From NCBI GenBank assembly GCA_025454715.1, contig JALONY010000159.1, positions 1 to 5,213 of the forward strand: 5,213 nucleotides of DNA, in the 5' to 3' direction. The notes under the pieces are model-generated. The model was given only the letters and a program-made list of their open reading frames with translations. It was not told where the DNA came from and searched no databases. The position numbers and the translations under genes are program-made. This DNA is from Anaerolineae bacterium. Lineage in GTDB: Bacteria; Chloroflexota; Anaerolineae; Aggregatilineales; Phototrophicaceae. Shown here piece after piece: positions 1 to 4,717 of the stretch; position 1 is the stretch's first letter; each line of letters starts with the position of its first letter.

Positions 1-1
1 C

Positions 2-217
2 GGCGATTTCCGCCGCATCGTCTACAACCCGGGCGTGACTGCGGTCTACATCCGCACCCAGCCCAACGGGCGCAGCAACAGCGTGGCGTTCGTCAACAAC
101 GGCGATGGCGTGGACGTGACCGAGGGGCCGCGTAGCGATGGCCGCCAGTGCTGGTACTTCGTGGTGGTGCGCGCCACCACCCAACGCGGTTGGGTCGAGG
201 AAGGCTCGTTGCGCTAA
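2..217 (+). CDS. C-terminal end of a protein with a bacterial SH3-like domain (5' partial)
   Basis: The reading frame is open from the left edge and ends at TAA 215-217, so only the last 71 residues are visible. They follow the bacterial SH3 (SH3b) pattern: VYIRTQP at visible residues 15-21 (usual 'vNvRsgPs'), NGDGVDV at 33-39 (usual 'kGd.v.v'), WYFVVVR at 51-57 (usual 'WykVr') and GWVEEGSL at 63-70 (usual 'GWV...yl'). Such domains usually sit at the end of secreted or envelope proteins and bind cell-wall peptides or other ligands. The rest of the protein, including any signal peptide or catalytic domain, lies outside the window, so its function is unknown. A GTG at 35 could serve as a start, but the frame continues upstream with SH3-compatible sequence, so a truncated longer gene is more likely. 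An intrinsic terminator follows 23 nt after the stop. Confidence 0.85.
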   Translation, partial: GDFRRIVYNPGVTAVYIRTQPNGRSNSVAFVNNGDGVDVTEGPRSDGRQCWYFVVVRATTQRGWVEEGSLR

Positions 218-240
218 AGCCCACCCCCGCCTGAGCTCAG

Positions 241-276
241 CCCCGCCCCCGTCACACCGACAGGGGCGGGGTTTTT
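241..276 (+). terminator. Intrinsic (rho-independent) terminator
   Basis: CCCCGCCCC (241-249) pairs perfectly with GGGGCGGGG (263-271). Inside it, after one C/A mismatch, GTC (251-253) pairs with GAC (259-261), leaving a 5-nt loop. A run of five T follows at 272-276. A 9-bp GC stem plus T-run, 23 nt after the SH3 gene stop, is a textbook intrinsic terminator. It separates that gene from the next one. Confidence 0.92.
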
Positions 277-412
277 GTTGGGGGCAACCCGCCCACCTTC
301 AATCAGGCTGGTCACGCCAATGCTACGGTGCCCCGCCGTGACCCCGCCCCAGCGCCTACGATACCGGCGTGGCTGCCGTTTCGGGGATAGACTGAAAGCA
401 TTGGCCGGTTTT

Positions 413-459
413 AGGGAGATGTGATGATGCTGAAATGGGTGGGTGTTGACGGTCGATGA
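413..459 (+). other. SD-led 11-codon frame at the 5' end of the beta-rich gene (upstream ORF or frameshifted start)
   Basis: AGGGAG (413-418) lies 5 nt before ATG 424 and 8 nt before ATG 427. This is the only good Shine-Dalgarno/start pair near the following gene. The frame it opens reads MMLKWVGVDGR and stops at TGA 457-459. The long frame of the next gene is shifted by +1 relative to it; an in-frame stop at 431-433 prevents the long frame from starting any earlier. The two frames overlap from 443 to 459. Possible explanations are a one-base indel (real mutation or sequencing error), a leader peptide coupled to the gene, or a +1 frameshift at CGA-TGA-C. The sequence alone cannot decide between them. 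Confidence 0.55.
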
Positions 460-1576
460 CGGGACGGGCGTGATTGTGCCGCCGGTGTGGAATGAGGAGC
501 TTGACTCGGTCGTTTATGAGCGGGTGTTGTATCGCGACGGAAGCCCGTTTCTGGTCGGGCGCATCGACGACGGCACCGATAATTTTTTCTTCGGGTTGTT
601 GGGTTATCGCGCCGAGGCTGGCAGAACAATCCCAGCGGGTTGGTCGGTCGGTGTCGAGCTTTATCCCGCGGCACGTTTGCTGGATATTCAAGTCAACGCC
701 GACGGGGTGATTGCCTATGTGGCCGTTTTCGAGGAGAGGGAATATCACCCTGAAGCCTATCTGGGCAAGCCCGCGGTCTATGCGTGGAACGAGGGGCTAT
801 ACATCCTGACCCCACCGCTCGAGACGCGGCTTGCGCCGGACGGGACGACGGTTTATCCGGTGCTAGAGGCGTTCGATGCGTCTTACACGGCGCCCAAAGA
901 CACCGACCGAGGGGATTTCTCGGCTGGCCTGCCGTCGGATGATTTCGCCACCGTCCTGACGGTGGACGGTCAGCGCTTGACCTTTGGGAGCCGCGGGACG
1001 GGGCTTTTGGGCTGGGAGACCACCCAACCCGGGGCGTTGGCGTGGGACGTGCCGCAAGAGCGCCCGTTTGCGCCCGCCGTGCAAGCCGATGGCGAGGTGT
1101 TCGCGTTGGCCATGAACGGCGGGCTGGCTAGGCGGGTCGCCGCCGAGGCCGAAACCGAGGACGGGCGCTCGGTTCGGGTGTTCGTGGTGGAGTACCCCGA
1201 CGAAGCGTTTTACGGCGAGTTTTACGGCCTGTATTGGGTGGTGCTAGAGCCGTTGGAGGTGGTACGGCTGGCTTATTGGGACAACAGCGTCACCGAGGCC
1301 GATTTCGCCATCTTGCCCGATGCCGATGGGGTGTTGATGTCGGCCATCGGCAACTTTGGCGACGGGAGAGGCGGCGCAGGGGTGTGGCGCTTTGCCCCCA
1401 GCCAAGCGCCGGTGCTGTTGGCGCGCAATGTGCGCGGTGGCATCGTCGCCGCGGGGTTGTCCGCCCCTCCCACCTTTGCCGAGGTTAACGAGGAGGGCTT
1501 CACGCTGACGGGGATTTTGTCGGACGGCACCCCGACTCGCCAGCGCTTCACCCTCGACGGCACCGCGCTGGACTAA
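443..1576 (+). CDS. Hypothetical beta-rich repeat protein, possibly with a disrupted 5' end
   Basis: I do not recognise a named family with certainty. The 377-residue product is acidic and rich in Gly, Val and aromatics, with short beta-like segments. It has four loosely repeated motifs: NADGVIAYVAV near residue 85, ADGEVFALAM near 215, ADGVLMSAIG near 294 and NEEGFTLTGIL near 349. Two of these are linked to aromatic strands (AVYAWNEGLYIL at 111-122, GVWRFAP at 313-319). This resembles the 'NxxGxxAF' tandem-repeat, beta-propeller-like proteins, which are often exported, but no signal peptide or membrane segment is present here. The start is doubtful: GTG 443, TTG 446, GTG 470 and GTG 476 are all possible, none has a good SD, and a stop lies just upstream at 431-433. 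The best SD/ATG (424/427) is in another frame, so the gene may be frameshifted or missing its true N-terminus. No convincing promoter was seen between the terminator at 241-276 and the gene. Its stop overlaps the stop of the convergent MDR gene by 4 bp. Confidence 0.72.
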   Translation: MLTVDDGTGVIVPPVWNEELDSVVYERVLYRDGSPFLVGRIDDGTDNFFFGLLGYRAEAGRTIPAGWSVGVELYPAARLLDIQVNADGVIAYVAVFEEREYHPEAYLGKPAVYAWNEGLYILTPPLETRLAPDGTTVYPVLEAFDASYTAPKDTDRGDFSAGLPSDDFATVLTVDGQRLTFGSRGTGLLGWETTQPGALAWDVPQERPFAPAVQADGEVFALAMNGGLARRVAAEAETEDGRSVRVFVVEYPDEAFYGEFYGLYWVVLEPLEVVRLAYWDNSVTEADFAILPDADGVLMSAIGNFGDGRGGAGVWRFAPSQAPVLLARNVRGGIVAAGLSAPPTFAEVNEEGFTLTGILSDGTPTRQRFTLDGTALD

Positions 1577-2544
1577 CCGACCGTCAGCACCACCTTACCG
1601 CGGGCGCGCCCGGTCTCCAGATAACGCAGGGCATCGGGCGTTTGGTCAAAGGGGTAGGTGCGGTCAATCACCACGCGCAAGCGCCCGTCGCTCAGCCACG
1701 GCTTGAGCGCCTCGAGGTCTTGGCCGGAGACGCTGGCCAAGAACGGCGAGACCTTTTGCTGTGTGCGCCAGCCGGTCAGCATTTGCCCGAAGGTGTTGGC
1801 CAACAAGCGCCAGACGCTGGTAAAGCCGACGCTCAGGCCGATTCCGGTCGGGGTCAGGGTGCGGCGGAACCCGCCCAGCGAGAAATTGCCGACGTTGTCC
1901 AACACCATGTGATACGGCTCTGCGGTGCGCGAGGGGTCTTGTTGGCCATAGTCCATCACCACATCCGCGCCCAGCCCGCGCACGAGCGCGATGTTGCGGG
2001 CGCTGCACACGGCGGTGACGTGCGCGCCCATCAGCTTGGCGATTTGCACCATGAACGTCCCGACCCCGCCCGACGCGCCGTTGACCAGCACGCGCCGCCC
2101 AGCCAGCGAGTCGCCGCCCCGCCGGAGCGATTGCAAGGCGCTGACGGCGGCCACCGGCACGGCTGCCGCCTCCTCGAAGCTCAGGTTTTGCGGCTTGTGG
2201 GCGACGTTTTTGGCGCGGGCGCACACATATTCGGCGCACGCGCCCTCACCCACCCCTGCGAACACCGCATCACCGACCGCGAAACCGGTCACGTTCTCGC
2301 CGACCGCCTCGATTACCCCTGCAACGTCCGCCCCCGGGATGTTGATGGGTTGCTTGGGCTTGAGCAAGCCGTTGGTCAGCCGGACGAGGGCGGGGTCGGC
2401 GCGCATGATGTGCCAATCCAGCGGGTTGAGCGAGGCGGCACGCACCCGAATCACCACTTGGTCGGGCTGTGGCGTCGGTTTGGGCAGGTCTTGCAAACTG
2501 AGCACATCGGGCGAGCCATAACGCGAGTAGACGAACGCTTTCAT
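1573..2544 (-). CDS. Zinc-less MDR NAD(P)-dependent oxidoreductase (quinone oxidoreductase-like), paralogue 1
   Basis: This is a medium-chain dehydrogenase/reductase. It has an N-terminal GroES-like domain (about residues 1-120), a Rossmann NAD(P)-binding domain (about 120-260) and a C-terminal return to the catalytic fold. Visible landmarks are MKAFVYSRYG at the start, GADVAG at 71-76, GDAV at 91-94, the dinucleotide loop NGASGGVG at 155-162, SARN at 181-184 (Arg suits an NADPH phosphate) and VIDRTYP at 292-298. The GHE motif and Cys cluster of zinc alcohol dehydrogenases are absent, so it probably reduces quinones or enones without a metal; the substrate is unknown. The start at 2544 gives 323 aa, exactly the length of the downstream paralogue, and puts GGAG (2555-2558) 10 nt upstream. 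ATG 2553 would add MVD but leave only 1 nt to that SD. It is the last gene of the minus-strand series, about 106 nt after its paralogue, and may be read from the same transcript or its own weak promoter. Its last 58 bp of coding and stop sequence repeat perfectly in the paralogue. Confidence 0.95.
   Translation of the reverse strand: MKAFVYSRYGSPDVLSLQDLPKPTPQPDQVVIRVRAASLNPLDWHIMRADPALVRLTNGLLKPKQPINIPGADVAGVIEAVGENVTGFAVGDAVFAGVGEGACAEYVCARAKNVAHKPQNLSFEEAAAVPVAAVSALQSLRRGGDSLAGRRVLVNGASGGVGTFMVQIAKLMGAHVTAVCSARNIALVRGLGADVVMDYGQQDPSRTAEPYHMVLDNVGNFSLGGFRRTLTPTGIGLSVGFTSVWRLLANTFGQMLTGWRTQQKVSPFLASVSGQDLEALKPWLSDGRLRVVIDRTYPFDQTPDALRYLETGRARGKVVLTVG
1575..1632 (-). repeat. 58-bp perfect direct repeat, copy 1 (3' end of MDR paralogue 1)
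   Basis: Positions 1575-1632 are identical base for base to 2653-2710. The repeat encodes most of the shared C-terminus (residues from about 305 on) and ends inside the stop codon, which differs between copies (TAG here, TGA in copy 2). It is in the same frame in both genes and 1078 bp from its partner. Not even third codon positions differ, whereas the rest of the two proteins are only about half identical. Confidence 0.95.
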
Positions 2545-2579
2545 ATCAACCATACTCCAAGGTATGTAAAGTGGTGATG

Positions 2580-2622
2580 ATGATACGTCTCTCGGTCGAA
2601 AAAAGTTTCACCATGGTGTGAA
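2580..2622 (-). promoter_or_regulatory. Candidate regulatory gap between the MDR genes: dyad, T-run and weak -10
   Basis: Within this AT-richer gap, TTCAC (2607-2611) and GTGAA (2618-2622) form a 5-bp dyad, with the perfect 10-bp palindrome CACCATGGTG at 2609-2618 overlapping it. Read on the minus strand, the dyad is followed by a run of six T (2599-2604), so it could be a weak terminator for the upstream MDR gene. Alternatively it is an operator. TATCAT (complement of 2580-2585) matches five of six bases of a sigma-70 -10 and lies about 36 nt before ATG 2544, but no matching -35 box is visible. The stem is short, so either role is tentative. Confidence 0.3.
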
Positions 2623-2650
2623 TTGGGATGGGGTGCGACTTCAACGCCGG

Positions 2651-3622
2651 TCAACCGACCGTCAGCACCACCTTACCGCGGGCGCGCCCGGTCTCCAGAT
2701 AACGCAGGGCGTCGGCGGCCTGCGCCAGCGGGTAGGTGCGGTCGATGACCGGCCTCAGGCTACCGCGCTCCAGCAAGGTGGCCAGCAAAGCCAAATCGTC
2801 CGTGCTGGCCACCACGGTGCCCATCATGCCGAGCGATTGGCCGCCACGGGAGGCCAATCCACCCAAAATCGTGTGTCCGAGCATCCCCAATAAACCGGTG
2901 AAGCCGACGATGACGGCCTTCCCGTGCGGGGTGAGGGCGCGCTGGAGCGCCCCAATCGAGCGGTTGCCGACGGCGTCGAGGATCAGGTCATAGCGCCTGT
3001 GTTGGGTGAAGTCTTCGGTCTGATAATCGATGACCTCATCCGCGCCCAGCCCGCGCACGAGCGCGAGGTTGCGGGCGCTGGATACGGCGGTGACGTGTGC
3101 GCCGAAATGCTTGGCGAGCTGCACGGCGAACGAGCCGACCCCGCCCGACGCGCCGTTGACCAGCACACGCTGGCCGGGTTTAAGCTTGCCTTTGTCGCGC
3201 AGGCCTTGCAGCGCGGTCAGACCCGACAATGGCGCGGCTGCCGCTTGGATGAAGCTGACGGACTCCGGCTTGTGCGCCAAGGCGGTCTCGGGCACGCACA
3301 CCGCCTCGGCGAAGCTGCCCAAGCGGCTGTGAAACACCTCGCCGAACACCGCATCGCCGATTTGGAAGCGCGTCACGCCGCTACCGACCGCCTCGACCGT
3401 CCCAGCGAGGTCGGAGCCGAGCTGGATGCTCTTGGGTGCGCGCAGGCCGTACTCGAGGCGGGCGAGGAATGGCTGGCCGCGCATGACGTGCCAATCGAGC
3501 GCGTTGGTTGCCGCGGCACGGACATGGACTAAAACTTCACCGGCTTGGGGGGTGGGTTTTTCGACCTCGCGCAGTTCGAGCACGTCGGGTGCGCCGTAGC
3601 GCGGGAAAACGATGGCCTGCAT
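2651..3622 (-). CDS. Zinc-less MDR NAD(P)-dependent oxidoreductase (quinone oxidoreductase-like), paralogue 2
   Basis: This is the second medium-chain dehydrogenase/reductase, 323 aa, with the same architecture as its neighbour. It begins MQAIVFPRYGAPDVL, with GSDLAG at 69-74, GDAV at 89-92, NGASGGVG at 156-163, SARN at 182-185 and VIDRTYP at 292-298. It too lacks the zinc-ADH GHE motif and structural Cys cluster, so metal-independent NAD(P)H-dependent reduction of a quinone- or enone-like compound is the family expectation. The specific substrate cannot be inferred. AGGAG (complement of 3634-3638) lies 11 nt before ATG 3622, rather long but acceptable. It follows the DUF2306 gene by 31 nt, so the two are probably co-transcribed. 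By eye it is about 50% identical to paralogue 1, with 30-58 bp perfect DNA blocks. The most divergent stretch is about residues 244-280, where substrate-pocket differences would be expected. Tandem duplication followed by divergence is the simplest reading. Confidence 0.95.
   Translation of the reverse strand: MQAIVFPRYGAPDVLELREVEKPTPQAGEVLVHVRAAATNALDWHVMRGQPFLARLEYGLRAPKSIQLGSDLAGTVEAVGSGVTRFQIGDAVFGEVFHSRLGSFAEAVCVPETALAHKPESVSFIQAAAAPLSGLTALQGLRDKGKLKPGQRVLVNGASGGVGSFAVQLAKHFGAHVTAVSSARNLALVRGLGADEVIDYQTEDFTQHRRYDLILDAVGNRSIGALQRALTPHGKAVIVGFTGLLGMLGHTILGGLASRGGQSLGMMGTVVASTDDLALLATLLERGSLRPVIDRTYPLAQAADALRYLETGRARGKVVLTVG
2653..2710 (-). repeat. 58-bp perfect direct repeat, copy 2 (3' end of MDR paralogue 2)
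   Basis: Identical to 1575-1632, in the same orientation and frame. Two further shared blocks lie inside the genes: 3037-3066 equals 1962-1991 (30 bp, encoding the region around ARN-ALVRGLGAD), and 3135-3166 equals 2060-2091 (32 bp, encoding the NGASGGVG loop). Those two encode conserved cofactor-binding motifs. The 58-bp one encodes the C-terminal tail, where strict DNA identity is less expected. Confidence 0.95.
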
Positions 3623-3653
3623 GGGTTGGGAATCTCCTGTAAATCGTGGGGGG

Positions 3654-4376
3654 TCAAGCGGGGTGGGCAGGAACGACCGTGGTGCGGCGTCGTGGGCTGG
3701 TCAGGCGTCGGCGGATGACCCACTCGGCGATGACCATGTTGATGAGCCAGCCGCCGCCCATGATGACGTTACGCCCGAACTCCCCTGCCCCACCACCGAA
3801 TACCGCCCACAGGATGGCGGTCACGACTTGGGTGCCTGCGCCCATCCCGAGGGCATAGGCGCGCACCATCCATGCGCCGTGTTTGGCGAAGCGCTTGGTT
3901 TGGGCGGCGCGCACGCCCAGCAGCAGCGCCACCGTCTTGGTGAACCCGACGAACAAGCGCATGGCGTACAACAGCGTACCGTCCCCCGCAGGCCACGGGT
4001 AGAAATGCGCCATCCACAAGCCGGTCAACGCCGAGGCGAGGCCGCACGGCACGATGAGCCAACCTATCCGCTGGTGCCAGCCCGGGCGGTTCAGCCTGAA
4101 GCTGGGGGCGAATTGCAACGCGCCCAACAGGGCGTAAGCGATGGACGAAACGATGTGCACGATGACCGGCAACGGCGCGCCGTAGAAGCGTTCGTTGGCT
4201 GGGGTGATGGGGGTGCTGTCCGCGGCGATGGTAAGCTGTGCCACGCGCACCAATCCGGCCAGCATCGGGACGATCGACAATGCGATTAGCCCGAGAATCG
4301 CGAGGCGCTCGCCGCGTGAGGCGCGCCGTAAACGAGGTGCTTTGGGCGCGTGGGGGGTGGGGTGTGCGGTGTCCAT
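3654..4376 (-). CDS. DUF2306-type integral membrane protein
   Basis: The 240-aa product has about six predicted membrane helices, near residues 25-49, 71-90, 104-124, 137-157, 169-193 and 205-221. Both ends are basic (RLRRASRGER at 15-24, RRRLTSPRRR at 222-231). The stretch VHIVSSIAYALLGALQF (73-89) followed by NRPGWHQRIGW (96-106) fits the DUF2306 pattern 'H...G..al.lGplQf...lR...p..HR..G'. His74, His101, His124 and His166 are candidates for conserved, possibly haem- or metal-binding residues, although no function is established for the family. AGGAG (complement of 4386-4390) lies 9 nt before ATG 4376 and overlaps the TAG stop of the upstream small gene, indicating coupled translation. A 31-nt gap leads to the MDR gene. 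Membrane location beside two soluble oxidoreductases suggests, but does not prove, a shared redox or stress role. Family assignment is from recalled pattern, not a profile search. Confidence 0.88.
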   Translation of the reverse strand: MDTAHPTPHAPKAPRLRRASRGERLAILGLIALSIVPMLAGLVRVAQLTIAADSTPITPANERFYGAPLPVIVHIVSSIAYALLGALQFAPSFRLNRPGWHQRIGWLIVPCGLASALTGLWMAHFYPWPAGDGTLLYAMRLFVGFTKTVALLLGVRAAQTKRFAKHGAWMVRAYALGMGAGTQVVTAILWAVFGGGAGEFGRNVIMGGGWLINMVIAEWVIRRRLTSPRRRTTVVPAHPA

Positions 4377-4385
4377 ATGAGGGGT

Positions 4386-4390
4386 CTCCT
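4386..4390 (-). promoter_or_regulatory. Ribosome binding site of the DUF2306 gene overlapping the upstream stop codon
   Basis: AGGAG on the minus strand is 9 nt before ATG 4376. Its first two bases are the last two of the TAG stop (4391-4389) of the 77-aa gene. Ribosomes ending there sit directly on the next SD, a typical arrangement for translational coupling. Confidence 0.75.
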
Positions 4391-4622
4391 AGTGGGTCAG
4401 GTCGTGCGAGTCATCGGGGAGGCGGGTGACGGACAGCAGCACGATGCCGCTGTCGCGGATCGTCCGCAGTAGGCGGTGCAACGCGGCCTGATCGACCACG
4501 CCCGACAGGGTGGTCGTGCCATCGGGTTCGTGCGTGCAGGTCAGGCCGTCGAAACCATCGTGATGCCCGTACAGCGATACCCGATAGCCTGTCGGTGCTG
4601 GATTGTCGTTCGATGTCCCCAT
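4389..4622 (-). CDS. Small conserved protein of the 'DGTT.L.G..DQAALH' type (77 aa), unknown function
   Basis: The start at ATG 4622 is chosen because a full AGGAGG lies 8 nt upstream (4631-4636). A longer frame from GTG 4658 has no such support. The product begins MGTSNDNPAPTGYRVSLYG. It then has FDGLTCTHEPDGTTTLSG (residues 24-41), VVDQAALHRLLRTIRD (42-57) and SGIVLLSVTRL (58-68): a strand, a Gly-rich turn, an amphipathic helix and a final strand, suggesting a small alpha/beta fold. By recall, short proteins with 'F.G..I.HE.DGTT.LTG...DQAALHG.L..IRDLGLPLLSV' are common in Chloroflexota and some Actinomycetota beside LuxR regulators and oxidoreductases. Many of those have a 'W..WF' segment before the FDGL-like motif, which appears shortened here (GHHDGFDGL). 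No catalytic residues are evident. It is the first gene of the probable operon with the DUF2306 and MDR genes. A role as a small binding or regulatory partner is only a guess. Confidence 0.87.
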   Translation of the reverse strand: MGTSNDNPAPTGYRVSLYGHHDGFDGLTCTHEPDGTTTLSGVVDQAALHRLLRTIRDSGIVLLSVTRLPDDSHDLTH

Positions 4623-4630
4623 GCAACGCG

Positions 4631-4636
4631 CCTCCT
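4631..4636 (-). promoter_or_regulatory. Strong Shine-Dalgarno (AGGAGG) fixing the start of the 77-aa gene
   Basis: AGGAGG on the minus strand lies 8 nt before ATG 4622. It is the best ribosome binding site in the window and excludes the in-frame GTG further upstream at 4658 as the main start. Confidence 0.85.
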
Positions 4637-4658
4637 GTGTGAGCCTGTCGAGGGACAC

Positions 4659-4686
4659 GGTATCCAGCGATGTGGGGAGCTGTCAT
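4659..4686 (-). promoter_or_regulatory. Candidate sigma-70-like promoter for the small-protein/DUF2306/MDR operon
   Basis: On the minus strand ATGACA (complement of 4681-4686) matches five of six bases of the -35 consensus. After 16 nt comes GATACC (complement of 4659-4664), a weak three-of-six -10. Transcription would begin near 4652, leaving about 30 nt of leader carrying the AGGAGG. No terminator is visible between the LuxR stop and this site, so read-through from the regulator gene is also possible. The two direct repeats described separately sit in the spacer and just upstream of the -35. Confidence 0.35.
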
Positions 4687-4701
4687 CCTCAGATGTGGGG
4701 A
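4669..4701. repeat. Pair of 10-bp direct repeats GATGTGGGGA, possible regulator boxes
   Basis: GATGTGGGGA occurs perfectly at 4669-4678 and 4692-4701, same orientation, 23 bp start to start (just over two helical turns). They lie in the 95-bp gap between a LAL-type LuxR regulator gene and the first gene of the downstream operon, flanking a candidate -35 box. Followed by G or T, they contain GGGGA(G/T), the same as the first half of the MalT box GGGGA(T/G)GAGG known for the E. coli LAL prototype. The minus strand between them also carries GAGGATGA. MalT likewise uses directly repeated sites. Binding by this regulator is inference. Confidence 0.5.
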
Positions 4702-4717
4702 TTTTGGTGGGGGAGTG

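Noticed and set aside
277..412. Promoter for the beta-rich gene
   Set aside because: TACGAT at 357-362 resembles a -10 box, but no acceptable -35 lies at the right distance, so it is not listed as a feature.
1601..1612. 12-bp palindrome CGGGCGCGCCCG (also at 2679-2690) as a bidirectional terminator between the convergent genes
   Set aside because: It lies inside coding sequence, has no loop and no T-run on either strand, and is explained by Gly-Arg-Ala-Arg codons in the repeated tail.
1642..2577. Long open frame (311 codons) on the plus strand opposite MDR paralogue 1
   Set aside because: The opposite strand has a complete MDR protein with all family motifs. The plus-strand product is a His/Arg/Ala/Gly-rich string without domain features, as expected for a shadow in GC-rich coding DNA.
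2924..3532. Plus-strand 202-codon frame opposite MDR paralogue 2
   Set aside because: A similar shadow frame. It resembles the shadow over paralogue 1 only because the MDR genes themselves are related.
3612..4289. Plus-strand 225-codon frame opposite the DUF2306 gene
   Set aside because: The minus strand encodes a clear six-helix membrane protein with an SD. The plus product is hydrophilic and low-complexity.
4389..4658. Longer 89-aa version of the small protein starting at GTG 4658
   Set aside because: The extra 12 residues have no SD in front and cover the strong AGGAGG at 4631-4636, which clearly serves ATG 4622.
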